The position numbers and the translations under genes are program-made. A DNA stretch of 64,000 nt from Planococcus citri (lineage: Eukaryota; Arthropoda; Insecta; Hemiptera; Pseudococcidae): contig NC_088677.1 of the NCBI RefSeq assembly GCF_950023065.1, positions 79,943,469 through 80,007,468 on the forward strand. Direction: 5' to 3'. Below the pieces are notes generated by a model. The model was given only the letters and a program-made list of their open reading frames with translations. It was not told where the DNA came from and made no database searches. This document shows positions 43,820 to 57,413 of the stretch, piece after piece (the first letter of the stretch is position 1; each line of letters opens with the position of its first letter).

Positions 43820-46800
43820 ATGCCGCAAGAAAACCTACCCCAGACGAAAACCAAACCGAAGGGTTCGTCTAAATTCCAGATAAGTGACATGGATTTCACG
43901 CAGTTCCTGCAAAACAACTATCAAACCGATCTAGACGTCGAAACCTCGCTACCTCCTGCCTATAAAGCCAGACTACAAGAGCTATTCTTCCAGATAGAGA
44001 AAGAATTCGAGAACTTGTACCTGGAAAATGTAACCTTACAAGAGAAAATCGAAAGACTACACGAGCGATTCGAGAAAGAAGGTTTAGTCAACGAGAAACT
44101 CGCTAGTGAAAATACAGACGTCGAATCGGTCACGAATTCGGTCCGGTCGTCGACCAAACAAAAGCTTAGTTCGCAGCAGAAGTTAAAAGCTACCCATAAG
44201 TTGAAAGCTCAAACGAGTAAGATTGTTTCTAGTTTCAAAACACCAACGTTGAATTGTTCCATGGTTAGAGAATTCAACGGTCATAAAGACGGTATCTGGG
44301 ATGTCGGCGTTGCTCAAAATGGACAACCTTTGATAGGAACAGCATCAGCTGGTGAGTTGGAAATGAGCTAGTGCTTTTTAGAGAGATGAATCGAGTAATT
44401 AAAGGTGTTTTTTTCGTATTGCAGATTACACAGCTCGTATATGGAATACAGAAAGTAGCGAATGTCTGCTGCAATACGCTGGACATACCGGATCTGTGAA
44501 TTCTCTACGGTTTCATCCTACCAAAGACCTGATTCTTACTGCCAGCGGTGACCAAACCGTTCATATTTGGCAAGCTGTTGTCAACTGGGAACATATAGTG
44601 AGTATCGCGGATTACTCGTTGTAAAATTGAGCCCATTTTAACGTACGTTCGGTTTCAGAAATCCGCCTCATCGGACGAAGAACCTGTAGACTTGAAAGAA
44701 ACCGATGACTTGGGTCTAGATGGAGTCTCGTCGATACTAAGAACTCCGGTACGATCTCTTCTCGGTCATTCGAACGTCGTAATGGCAGCAGATTGGCTAC
44801 CCGGTGGCGATCAAGTAATTACAGCGTCGTGGGACCGTACAGCGTTACTTTACGATGTCGAAACAGGCGACTTGTTGCAATCGCTTTCCGGTAAACATGG
44901 CTCATGTTCGATACAACCTACTTCGAAGCATCGATGCCAATGTGTTCATTGTTTTTTATATTCCTAGGTCATGATCAAGAACTGATGCACGCATCTGCTC
45001 ATCATTCTCAAAAATTAGTCGTTACTTCGTCTCGTGATACCACCTTTAGACTTTGGGATTTCCGCGAACCTATCCATTCGGTTTCCGTATTCCAAGGCCA
45101 TACACAGTAAGCAAAAAAGAAACACCAAATCTGAATTAAATTACTCGACGACGTTTTGAAAAATAGTACCATTTATTTACTATGTAAACACTTCGGTAAT
45201 CGATTCGTTGCTTTAATGTACTTGTTGCTATACTATCGCAAGGTGTTGAATTTTTTCTATGTACTCGAGAGTTTCTCGTCGTTGATTGTTTCGTTGTTTG
45301 TTTTTTTCAACAGAACTGTAACCTGTACAGTGTTCGCGAAAAAGTGCGACGACAAGGTTGTCTCTGGATCTGACGATAGAACGGTCAAGATATGGGATTT
45401 GAGGAATATGAGATCGTCTTTGGCTACGATTAGATTAGACTCTGGGATTAATCGATTGGCTATTTCTCCGAGTGGACTTATCGCTATACCGCATGATAAT
45501 AGACAGATCAGATTGTACGATTTGCTCGGCCAAAGGATCGCCAGATTGCCTAGAACTAGTCGCCAGGTAAATATCGTGGTGAATTTGATCGTCGTTTGAA
45601 TTCTGTGCGTTGATTTTTCCAAGAGTTCGATGAGCCAATGATCGAGGGGAAAAATCACGATAGGGTGTTACGTAATTATTACGAGAGATGTATATTTAGG
45701 AATTTTTCTAACGACTGAATCATCGGAATTGATTCGTGGAATGTTGATTTTAGCGAAATTATTTTTAAATTCAATTTAAATTTGAATTTTTTTTTTTTAA
45801 ACCAGATGTGTAAATTTTATCTAAAATACCACTCGATAATTTTATCTCGTCACCATCTCACATCCAACGAACATCGTCGTCGTCGTGCTCTACTATACTT
45901 AATTTAATATTCCCTAAAAAAACCTACTTAATCGCCCAAAACACTGTTGCCAATTATAAATTACGCGATAAATACTACGTACTAGATTCATTAGGTAGGT
46001 CTGGTGTAAAAATAAATTAAAATTCGTCTACTTCTACTATACTTGCAACGTAGGAGGCCACAACAAACAAAGGGTAAACTTACCATTACCATTAGCCCGA
46101 GCTCTCAAAAGGGTATGAAAAAATATAGTAATCTGTACACCTGCGAGGAAAGGAAGTCGAGGGGAATATTATTCTAGGGTAACGACAATACCATTCTTTC
46201 TTTCAAGTTCTCTTTACTACGTTGATTTCTTTCACATAATTACGCGTTGGTGCGGTATACTCGTATTTTACTCGCTCGTAAGAATGAGCGAAGAGAAAAT
46301 TTAGGTCAAGGGCAATGCACTGTTACAAGGTCAACGATTCGTAGTATTCATTTTTCGTCTATTCGAATGTTGTAAAAAAAAAAAACGCACATAAAAGAGA
46401 AAAACTTCAGTCGCGTTTTCAATCCACGTTAATTGCGTGGTTTTTGGTCGGTCGAATTTTTGCAGCAGTCGTCGAACGTGTTGTTTTGAAAAGAAAATTG
46501 CGTGTGGAAGTATAATTTTGAAACATTGACACGGACTATAGGGATAACTATACGGTGGCTTGTTGTTTGGGTTGATCATCTGTATAATGATATGGTTGTT
46601 TTGGTGGTAATACGATTATTAAAGAGGTGTTAATGACTGGATATTATTTGTTTTTAAATATGTGGTTATGAAAATGGTAGATATTGAAAGGGGGTAGGGT
46701 GGGTTTTAGAGTAAGATATGACCAGTGTGGGTTATTTTGTTTATTCGACTGATGGAACTGAGTAAATTTCGAATGACTTGTTTGCTCTGTAGGGGTTCTT

Positions 46801-49800
46801 GGAACTGAAAGGTGTGATATGGTGAATGGTGTTGATCACCTCTCCCCTCCCATCTGTTCCTTGTACGTGGTTTATTTTATGGGAAAATTTAATTTTTATT
46901 TTTTAATGTTTAGTTAGCAATGATTTGTGTGAGAAAGAATTTTGAAATTTTTTTTCGTTTTTGAGCGGGAGGGGGAGGGGTCAAAAGTGTCAGTTCTTGC
47001 CAAAATTTCGAAAAAAGTTTTGTTTCTTTTTTTCAATAAGTAAATGTAAAAAAAATCTACCAAAACTGAAAAAAGTTTTATCAAGTTCTCATTTCTTGTC
47101 AATATTTCAATAAACAGTCCATTTTTCACAAAATTGCGAAAACTGTCCAGATTTTGTTCAGAATTGTAAAAAGTTTATTTTGTCATTTTTTTTATTGGTT
47201 TGTTCAACGTTACAATAAATTTCAGATCTTATCAAAAGACTGTTCTTTTCATGGAAAAATTGCAAAAAGGTCCTGTTTTTTTTCAAAAATAAAAATTGAA
47301 TGTTGCCAAAATTGCAAAAAAATAGTTTTTTGCTACAAAATATTGTTTTTATTTTTCAAAATTGCGAAAAAAATCATTTTCTTGGTCAAAATAATTGCAG
47401 TTGAATTGTTATATTTTTTTGAAAATAACAAAAAATTGGGTCGTGAATTCTGCCAAAACTTTTTTTGTCAAACTTGCAAGAAAACGTTACTTTTTGATAG
47501 AATTTCAAAAATAGATAATCATTTTTTTTGCTGAGTCAAAATTTTTTTATTTTTCTGCCAAAATTGCTAAAAATTCCAATTTTTGCCTAAAGTTGTAAAA
47601 AATACAGTTTTTTTGCATTTTTGTTGAAATTTCAGAAAAAATTCCTGTTGTTTTAGGATTGCCATGAAAGGTCCTAAAATAATTATGCAAAAGTTGTAAT
47701 AAAATGTTCTTTTTCAAAAATGCCAATTTTTTTATTTTTTCGCCAAAATAGCACATGTTTGTTTTTTTGCCAAATTTGTATATATTTTTTTTGTTGTTAA
47801 AATTGCTAAAAAAAAAAAAATGATCCCAAATTTCACCAAAACTGAAAAAAGACCATTTTTTGACAGAATTTCAAAAATTAACCTTTTTTTTTGGTTTGGT
47901 AAAATTTTGAAAAATCTGATTTTTTTTGTGCCAAAATCGCAAAAATTTTCAATTTTTGCCAAAGTTGTAAGAAACCTCGTTCTTTTATTTTTTTTGTCAA
48001 AATTGCAGAAAAAAGTCCTGTTTTTCCAGGGTTGCCAGAGTGGTCCTAAATTGGGTATGCAAAAAAAAGTTGCAATGCAAAGTTATTTGTTTTTGATTTT
48101 GTTGCCAAAATTATTTTTTAAAAAACTTTAAGAGATTTTATCAAAATTGCAAGTTTCTTTTTTCTTTTTTGTCAAACTTGCCAAATCCCAAATTTTTTTT
48201 GTCAAAATTGCTATAAAAAAAAGATATCATAAATTTTACAAAAACTCCAGTTTTTTATCAAACTTGCAAAAAATATTTACTTTTTACCGGAATCGCAAAA
48301 ATAAATAATCCTTTTTTTGTGAGTCAAAATTTTGAAAAAATCTGATTTTTCTGCCAAACTTTGCAAAAACTTTCAATTTTTGCCAAAAATTGTAAAAAAG
48401 TGTAGTTTTTTTTGAATTTTTGTTGAAATTGCTAGAAAGGTCCTAATGAGAGGTCCTAAATTATGTAAAAGTTGCAATATACCTACAGTCCTTCTTTCAA
48501 AACTGCAAAAATTTTAAATTAAAAAAATATTAATTAAGATTTTGCTAAAATTGCATAAGTCTTGTTTTTTATTTTTTGCAAACCTTGCAAAAGATTATTA
48601 AAAGTTTCTGTTTTTTTTTGGTCAAAATGGATTTTAAAAAAACATTACTTTCTTCCAGGATTGCAAAAATAACCCTTTTGTTGCAATTTTGGTAAATAAA
48701 TCTAAAAAATAAAAAAATCTGATTTTTTGCCAAAATTGCAAAAAAAATTCCTGGAATTTACAAAACTTTGAAAAAGTCTTATTTTTTGTCAAACTTGCGA
48801 AAAACATAACTTTTTGCCAGAATTAAATCCTTTTTTTTTTTGGTCAAAATTTCAAAGAAAACAGATTTGGCCAGAATTGCAAAAATAATCTTTTTTTTGT
48901 TGGTCAAAATTTTGAAAATAAATCTGATTTTTTTGCCAAAATTGCAATAAAAAAATTCCTAGATTTTCCAAAACTTCAAAAATGTCTTATTTTTTGTCAA
49001 ACTTGAAAAAACACAAATTTTTGCCAGAATTGCAGAATTAATCCTTTTTTTTTGGTCAAAATTTTAAACAAATTGGATTTTTTCGCCATCAATGCAAAAA
49101 AACTTTCCTAGATTTGCCAGAATTGCAGAAAAAAACTTTTTTTTGTTGGTCAAAATTTTGAAAAGAAATCTGATTTTTTTGCCAAAATTGCCATAAAAAA
49201 TCCCTGAGTTTTCCAAAACTTTAAAAAAGTCCTGTTTCTTGTCAAGCTTGCAAAAAAAACATGACTTTTTGGCAGAATCGCAAAATTAATCTTTTTTTTT
49301 GGTCAAAATTTCAAAAAAAAGCAGAATTTTTTTGCCATAAATGAAAAAAAATTTTTTGCCAGAATTGCAATAGAAAATGCCTGAATTTTCCAAAACTCCA
49401 AAAAAGTCTTATTTTTTGTCAAACTTGCAAAAAACATAACTTTTTGTCAAAATTACAGAATTAAATTAAATCCTTTTTTTTGGTCAAAATTTTGAAAATA
49501 AATCTGATTTTTTTGCCAAAATTGCAATAAAAAATTCCTGGATTTTTCAAAACCTTAACAAAGTCCTGTTTCTTGTCAAGCTTGCAAAAGAAACATGACT
49601 TTTTGGCAGAATTGCAAAATTAATCTTTTTTTTTGTTGGTTAAAATTTCAAAAAAAATTCCTGGATTTTCCAAAACTTCAAAAAAGACTTATTTTTTGTC
49701 AAACTTGCAAAAAACATCTTTTTGTCAAAATTATAGAATTAAATCCTTTTTTTTTGGTCAAAATTTCAAAAAAAAGCAGAATTTTTTTGCCATAAATGAA

Positions 49801-51836
49801 AAAAATTTTTTGCCAGAATTGCAATAGAAAATGCTTGAATTTTCCAAAACTCCAAAAAAGTCTTATTTTTTGTCAAACTTGCAAAAAAACATAACTGTTT
49901 TCCAGAATTGCAGAATTAATCCTTTTTTTTGGTCAAAATTTCAAAAAAATCAGATTTTTTTGTCAAACTTGCAAAAAACATAGGTAACTGTTTTCCAGAA
50001 TTGCAGAATTAATCCTTTTTTTCGGTCAAAATTTCAAAAAAAATTTGATATTTTTGTAATATATGCAAAAAACTTTCCTAGATTTTGCCAGAATTGCAAA
50101 AATAATCTTTTTTTGTTGGTCAAAATTTTGAAAATTAATTTGATTTTTTTGCCAAAATTGCAATAAAAAATTTCTGGATTTTCCGAAACTAAAAAAGTCT
50201 TGTTTCTTGTCAAATTTGCAAAAAACCATAACTTTTTGGCAGAATTGCAAAATTAATCCTTTTTTTATTAGTCAAAATTTCAAAAAAATCAGATTTTTTT
50301 GCCAAAATCGCAAAAAAAATCGCTGGATTTTTCAAAACTTCAAAACAGCCTTGGTTTTTGTCACATGACTTTTTCCCAGAATTGCAAAATAATCCTTTTT
50401 TTTGTTGGTCAAAATTTTACCTATTTTAAAAAAACAGTTTTTTTTGACAAAATTGGAAAAATAATTTTCTCAAAACTTGAAAAAAGTCCTGTTTTTTGTC
50501 AAACTTGCGAAAAACATGATCTACTTTTTGCCAAAATTGCAAATTTAATTTTTTTTGTTGGTCAAAATTTCAAAAAAAATCTGAATTTTTTTGCCAAAAT
50601 TTCAAAAAAAAATCCTGGATTTTCCAAAATTTCAAAAAAGTCCACTTTTTGCCACAATTGCAAAAATAATTATTTGTTTTATTATTGGTCAAAGTTTTTC
50701 TTGAAAAATCAGATCGCTTTGCCACACTTGCAAAAAATTCCTGGATTTTGTCAAGGCTTAAAAAAAGTTCTGTTCTTTGTAAAAAAAAAATATAACCTAC
50801 TTTTTACCAAAATTGCACAAAAAAATTCTCCTCTTATCAACATCTTTCAATCGACCTTCAGAATTTTAACGTTTTTTAATTTTTCTTTCTTATTCGAATT
50901 GATCAAATGTAGAAAAACTTTTACCTGAACCATGGGCAGCTGCTCTTCCCCTCAACCATTCCTTCATCCGCCTTATGTCGTCGTATTCGCCTTACGAGTT
51001 GGCTTTTGCGCCAGGAGGCATCAGACTTGACATGAGGGGAACCGACGACTTCGTACGTTATGTACGCCATGTTAATCAATTTAAAAGGTATATTTTTAGT
51101 CGAAGACGACAAAGCAAGGGGTATAAGGTATAAGGGTGTGAAAAAGAGGTGCCGGTAAAAAGGCTCGATTGGTCGTTTATTTAGTGACATTTTCAAAGAG
51201 TATAAAGGTGGCGCCGGAGCTGAGGTCGGAGTGCGTGTCGATGTTAATATTCACGTCTCACGAGCTTTAGAAATCGTAATAGAGCAGAAACGCTGAAGCT
51301 GAAAGGTCGCCCGAATAACTACGAATAAAAAATACCCTACGCGAACCGAACCCTTCTCTTTGATTGGGTTTTCACTCAAGAAGGTCGCTATCTCTCATGT
51401 CTGTGATTTGAATTGGAAGAAAGTAGAGGTCGAGTCGAGTTCTACTCGGTCTTCAATTTTATCCGGTGTATTACTCGTAGACTAGACTCGAGTGTGTATG
51501 TATGTATGTGTGTGAGTGTGAGTTTACATAGCGTTCAAATGACCACCATGGCTGCGGTAATGGGATAATGTAATGGCGACAATAACAACATCGACGTTGT
51601 ACTGTCACGGTTAATGGCAAATCGTCAACGTCAAGGTGGCCACAGGCACAACATACCACTACATAATGTGCGATAATTTCTCTGGCTGATTGTCGCGTAT
51701 TTTATAATGCTTACAGGGACATAGAAGAATGGTTTGCGGTGTCGCTTGGAACGAAGATAACGCTTCGTGTAATTTCTTCAGCTGCGGTTTCGATCGAAGA
51801 ATATTAGGATGGTTGATCCAATCGAATAAAGACTGA
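43820..51836 (+). CDS. WDR37: WD repeat-containing protein 37 homologue, six exons
   Basis: Beta-propeller protein; the vertebrate protein binds PACS1/PACS2 and affects ER calcium handling and cell survival. Exons are 43820-44351, 44425-44597, 44659-44890, 44968-45106, 45314-45566 and 51717-51836, with consistent phases; 482 residues (human 494). The N-terminal coiled region at about 50-100 reads YKARLQELFFQIEKEFENLY, ENVTLQEKIERLHERFEKEG. The WD repeats begin with REFNGHKDGIWDVGVAQNGQ and include GHTGSVNSLRFHPTKDLILT, ADWLPGGDQVITASWDRTAL, LVVTSSRDTTFRLWDFREPI, VVSGSDDRTVKIWDLRNMRS and HDNRQIRLYDLLGQRIARLP. The last exon closes the propeller with GHRRMVCGVAWNEDNASCNF and FSCGFDRRILGWLIQSNKD. 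That exon is separated by a 6.15-kb repeat-filled intron. Confidence 0.93.
46980..50830. repeat. AT-rich degenerate repeat filling the last WDR37 intron
   Basis: About 3.9 kb of GCCAAAATTGCAAAAA, TTTTTGTCAAACTTGCAAAA and TTTTGGTCAAAATTTC phrases. Local higher-order copies occur (for example GCAGAATTTTTTTGCCATAA at about 49.32 and 49.78 kb). It encodes Phe/Lys/Asn-rich open frames up to 209 codons that are by-products. Confidence 0.8.
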
Positions 51837-53220
51837 AAAACCGTCCTCATCGTACTACCTTTTTACGCCTCAGCTGTTGTGGCCGTCGTCGTCGTCGTAA
51901 TGAAGATGAGATGTCTGCATATTTCAAATTTAATGTGTATCTCGAGCCTTTTCGTTGGTATTTTTAGGGGTTGTGGTACATATGTAAGTTCAAGGGCACT
52001 TGTAAACTTACCAGAGTCATCGTATTAGTTAAATGAGTTACCTATATGTATATTTGAAATGTTTATTTTACGAATCAGCCATTTCAACGTAGGTATGGTG
52101 GCGTTTTGGCCTACTACGAGTTCGTCTAACTAGTCTGTCGTTGTATTATGTTTTTTTTTACGAGTATTTATGCTTATTTGGGAAGAAAAATCGTACCTAA
52201 TGCGTTGTATTAATTAATTATAAATGATTATATAGCTTACGTATGCAAAAAGAAATGGGTGATAGCCTGTCTTAAAATTGATTACCTCTACCTATCTGTA
52301 AACCTAATATACCTATAGAGCTAGAACTACCACTTTTGTGAAATTATTATTACTATATTATTTAGGTTTTTGATATCTATAAATTGAGTTTAATCTCCAT
52401 TTTGCGACTAAAAAAAATTTTTAATGAAATGACGCATTCCATTTCCTGTTGCTGTCGTCGTCATCGTCGTGTTTATATATATTTTATACGTAGCGAATAA
52501 GGTATAAAAATTTACCTACGAGTATATTAACTATTAAGTAAGTAAGTTGATTGTTTTTATTTTTATTTCGTGTACCTACCTTTCTTCTGATTTACCTCTA
52601 TTTATGTCTATGATGTCTATATGTCTGTCTCTCTTTTTACATTTTCAAGTACCTGCGACAAGAAAAAAAATATTATATTGAAATGTATTCGCTCGTATGT
52701 TTGTATGTGTGTGTGATAGTATTTAGTTGTGCGTGTTTTATTCTTGCAAAGAAGGTTGTATCGACGATTTTTTTGTTTTCAAAAAAAGCCATTTTTTATA
52801 TGTTTAAGGTTTATTTATTTATTTATTTATATGTACTAAACGGTATCCGAACAGTTACCAAACCTATGTTGTCACTTATTTTTTACGATCTTTTTTTCTT
52901 TTTTTTTTTCGTTTATTTGAAAATAAATTGTGAAGAACGAAGGTGTGATTTTTTTTTGTAGGTGTTGACGGTTTTCATTGTTTATGTACGTGTAGTACGT
53001 TAAAATCTATAAAAAACGGGGGATAAGTTGAAATTTTTTGCTTTTATGGAAAAAAATATGGAAATTTCGGGGACTTTGTTATTTTTTGGGAAAGAGAGAG
53101 GTGCAATGGGGCTTTGGAGGAATTCCAAAAATCAATAAAATTATTTTTCAAATTGTCAAGAAAAAGGGGAGGGGGTAGTTGAGATTGGGAGAGACTTGGT
53201 GAAAAAAATTGAGCCGATAT
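51837..53220. other. WDR37 3' region and intergenic DNA
   Basis: Unique AT-rich sequence with a GTATGT-type microsatellite near 52690-52720 and short GTCGTC runs near 51885 and 52456. No gene was seen. The WDR37 transcript end was not located. Confidence 0.4.
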
Positions 53221-54440
53221 TCGTATTCAGCATATGCAAAAACCTAATACCCCATACGTCACACGATTTTTACAATTTTTTTGAAATTGGGAAGGGGTAA
53301 ATGTATCCTTGGAGGGAGTAAATCCAAAAAATGAGTTGAAATTCATATTCGGCGCTTCCAAAACCCAAACAAACCATATGTCACTCGATTTTTTTCAATT
53401 TTCATTTTTTGTCGAAATGGAGGGGAGGATGAAGTTAACCTTGGAAGGGTTGAATTCAAAAAATGAGTTGATATTCGTCGTCAACGCTTCCAAAACCCAA
53501 GCAAACCATATGTCACTCGATCGTTTTCCAATTTTCACTTTTTGAGGAAATTGCAGGGAGGAAACAACAAAACTTTGGCAGGGTTGAATCAAAAAAATGA
53601 GTTGATATTCGTAGTTAACGCTTCTAAAACCCAAACAAACCATATGTTACTCGATTTTTTCATTTTTATGGAAATGGGGGGGGGGGCAACAAGACCTTGG
53701 AGGAGCTGAATCTAAAAAATGAGTTGAAATTCATATTTAGCACTTCCAAAACCCAAACAAACCATATATCACTCAATTTTTTTCAATTTTCACTTTTTGT
53801 GGAAATGGAGGAGAGGGTGCAGTGACCCTTGGAGGGGTTGAATCCAAAAAATGAGTTGAAATTCATATTTAGCACTTCCAAAACCCAAACAAACCATATA
53901 TCACTCGATTTTTTTCAATTTTCACTTTTTGTGGAAATGGAGGAGAGGGTGCAGTGACCCTTGGAGGGGTTGAATCCAAAAAATGAGTTGATATTCGTAT
54001 TCAACGCTTCCTAAACCCAAACAAACCATATGTAACTCGATTTTTTCAATTTTCATTTTTTATGGTAATTGGGGGGGAGAAGGCAACAAGACCTTGGAGG
54101 AGTCGAATCTAAAAAATGAGTTGAAATTTATATTTAGCACTTCTAAAACCCAAACACACCACATGTCACTCGATTTTTTTCTATTTCCGCATATTTGACA
54201 TATTGTGGAAAAGGGGAGGAGGGTGCAATGAACCTTGGAGGGGTTAAATTCTAAAAATGAGTTAATATTCGTATTCAACGCTTCCAAAACCCAAACAAAC
54301 GATATGTCACTCGATTTTTTTCAATTTTTACTTTTTGGTCAAAAAGAGGGGGAGCTAAACGACCTTGAAGGGGTGGGATCAAGAAAAAATTAGTCCAGAT
54401 TCGTATTCAGTGTTTCCGAAACCTTAAAAAATGGTGTAGC
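53220..54440 (-). repeat. Inverted satellite, left arm, about 130-bp unit
   Basis: Units carry the ordered words AAAAAATGAGTTGATATTCG, AACGCTTCCAAAACCCAAAC, AAACCATATGTCACTCGATT, TTTTTCAATTTTCACTTTTT and GGAGGGGTTGAAT. About eight to nine units are present. They are the reverse complement of the 55.0-57.2 kb arm. Open frames here are repeat artefacts. Confidence 0.85.
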
Positions 54441-54989
54441 ACACGAGTGTTGTATTTCACTTTTCATGGAATATCAAGGGGAGGGGTAGGAGAACACTAG
54501 TGCTTTGAAGGGGTCGAATCCCCCAAAAAATGAGAAATTTTGGGCCTCTGGGACCCTCTCGGCATCTCCCTCGATGGTTTTGTATTCTACTATCGAGAAA
54601 AATTTTAAGTTGCGAGCACTTTCTTTAAAAATGAAATATTCGTTTAGATACTGTTTTTTTTTTTTTTCAAATTAGTAAACTAAAGGTTCAAATTTGTCAT
54701 GTTTTCAACTTGTTGAACTTTCGTAAAAAGCACAACTTCGAAAAGCTGAACTGGGAATTATAAAGAAAAAACTAAGCTTGGAAGTTTGCATCTACTCGAA
54801 CGAAAGGCTAAATTTTCAATTTTGAAATTGAAAAGCTGAACTTCGAAAAAGTTTGAATTTTAACTTTGGAAAATCTCAACTGAATTTAGAAAAAAGCTCA
54901 ACCTTTGAACTTTGAAGTTCCACTTATAGCACTTTAAATGAGTTTTTATTTTCAGATTTCAAAGTTGGTTCCCCAAAAAATAAAAATTG

Positions 54990-57160
54990 AAAAAATCAAG
55001 CGGCATAAATGGTTTGTTTCATTGTTTGGATTTGGGAAACGTTGAAAACGAATATCAACTCATTTTTTGGATTCAGACCCTCCAAGGTCTCATTGCCTCA
55101 TTGGCCCTCCCCCCCCCAATTTCCACAAAAAACGAAAATTGAAAGAATCGAGTGACATATGGTTTGTTCGAGTTTTGGAAACGTTGAAAACGAATATAAA
55201 CTCATTTTTTGGATTCAGACCCTCCAAGGTCTGAGGTCACATTGGCCCTCCCCCCTCCCATTTCCACAAAAAACGAAAATTGAAAAAAATCGAGTGACAT
55301 ATGGTTTGTTTGAGTTGTGAAAACGTTGAATACGAATATCAACTCATTTTTTTGGATTCAGACCCTCCAAGGTCTCCTTGCCCCCTCCCCATTTCCACAA
55401 AAATAATGAAAATCGAAAAAATCGAGTGACATGTGGTTTGCTAGGGTTTTGGAAACGTTGAAAACGAATATCAACTCATTTTTTGGATTCAGACCCTCCA
55501 AGGTCTCATTGGCCCCTCCGCCCTTTCCCACAAAAAATGAAAATTGAAGAAATTGAGTTACACATGGTTTGTTTGGGTTTTGGAAACGTTGAAAACGAAT
55601 ATCAACTCATTTTTTGGATTCAGATCCTCCAAGGTCTCATTGCCTCATTGGCCATCCCCCCCCCCATTTCCACAAAAAACGAAAATTGAAAGAATCGAGT
55701 GACATATGGTTTGTTTGGGTTTTGGAAACGTTGAAAACGAATATCAACTCATTTTTTGGATTCAGACCCTCCAAGGCCTGAGGTCACATTGGCCCTCCCC
55801 CCACCCATTTCCACAAAAAACGAAAATTGAAAAAAATCGAGTGACATATGGTTTGTTTGAGTTGTGAAAACGTTGAATACGAATATCAACTCATTTTTTT
55901 GGATTCAGACCCTCCAAGGTCTCCTTGCCCCCTCCCCATTTCCACAAAAATAATGAAAATCGAAAAAATCGAGTGACATGTGGTTTGCTAGGGTTTTGGA
56001 AACGTTGAAAACGAATATCAACTCATTTTTTGGATTCAGACCCTCCAAGGTCTCATTGGCCCCTCCGCCCTTTCCCACAAAAAATGAAAATTGAAGAAAT
56101 TGAGTTACACATGGTTTGTTTGGGTTTTGGAAACGTTGAAAACGAATATCAACTCATTTTTTGGATTCAGATCCTCCAAGGTCTCATTGCCTCATTGGCC
56201 ATCCCCCCCCCATTTCCACAAAAAACGAAAATTGAAAGAATCGAGTGACATATGGTTTGTTTGGGTTTTGGAAACGTTGAAAACGAATATCAACTCATTT
56301 TTTGGATTCAGACCCTCCAAGGCCTGAGGTCACATTGGCCCTCCCCCCACCCATTTCCACAAAAAACGAAAATTGAAAAAAATCGAGTGACATATGGTTT
56401 GTTTGAGTTGTGAAAACGTTGAATACGAATATCAACTCATTTCAGACCCTCCAAGGTCTCCTAGCCCCCCCCCATTACCACAAAAATAATGAAAATCGAA
56501 AAAATCGAGTGACATATGGTTTGTTTTGGTTGTGAAAACGTTGAATACGAATATCAACCCATTTTTTGGATTTAGACCCTCCAAGGTCTGAGGTCACATT
56601 GGTCCTCCCCCTCCCAAAAAACGAAAATTGAAAAAAATCGAGTGACATATGGTTTGTTTGGGTTGTGAAAACGTTGAATACGAATATCAACTCATTTTTT
56701 GGATTCAGACCCTCCAAGGTCTCCTTGCCCCCCCCCATTTCCACAAAAATAATGAAAATCGAAAAAATCGAGTGACATATGGTTTGTTTGGGTTTTGGAA
56801 ACGTTGAATACGAATTTCAACTCATTTTTTGGATTCAGACCCTCCAAGGTCTCCTTGCCCCCCCCCCCATTTCCACAAAAATAATGAAAATCGAAAAAAT
56901 CGAGTGACATATGGTTTGTTTGGGTTTTGGAAACGTTGAATACGAATTTAAACTCATTTTTTGGATTCAGAACCTGCAAGGACTCATTACCCTCGCTCCT
57001 CAAGTTGATAAAAAGTGAAAGTTGAAAAAAATCGAGTGACGTATGGTTTGTTTATGTTTTGGAAGCGTTGAACACGAATTTCAACTCATTTTCTGGATTC
57101 GACTCCTCCAAGGTTTATTGCACTCTCCCCCCCTGCATTCCCACGGCAAGTGATTTTTTC
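54990..57160 (+). repeat. Inverted satellite, right arm, with a 547-bp higher-order repeat
   Basis: Units carry GAGTGACATATGGTTTGTTT, GGAAACGTTGAAAACGAATA, TCAACTCATTTTTTGGATTC and AGACCCTCCAAGGTCT. About 16 units of roughly 120-140 bp. The stretch with GGTCTCATTGGCCCCTCCGC near 55501 recurs near 56048, and its neighbours recur in the same order: a recent 547-bp duplication covering several units. Confidence 0.88.
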
Positions 57161-57413
57161 ATACCGTTTTATTCTTGTTTACAAATCGTGTAGCCCACGT
57201 GTTTTGCGGAAGATGAAGGCTGTGATTGGTTGGTTGTCGGGAGGTGAAGATTGTTATTGGTCGAAGTTTTCGGGGAGGTGAAAAATATTGTAGATTCATA
57301 TTCTTTGCCGATCCAAATTTAAATCCATCCATGATCTATCTGTGTGTTTAGCTTTAAGTATGTGGTGCGTACTGCGTACTATACAAGTTAGGGTTAAACA
57401 ATGCCTAAGGCCT

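Noticed and set aside
45257..45658. Minus-strand frames opposite a WDR37 exon
   Set aside because: Antisense shadows of WD-repeat coding sequence.
50299..50928. 209-codon open frame in the WDR37 intron
   Set aside because: Composition is almost only Phe, Lys, Asn, Ser and Leu, from AT-rich repeat; other frames in the field look the same.
53309..57003. Similar open frames repeated through the 53-57 kb satellite
   Set aside because: They reflect the tandem unit; frames break at indels and no start or splice signal is shared.
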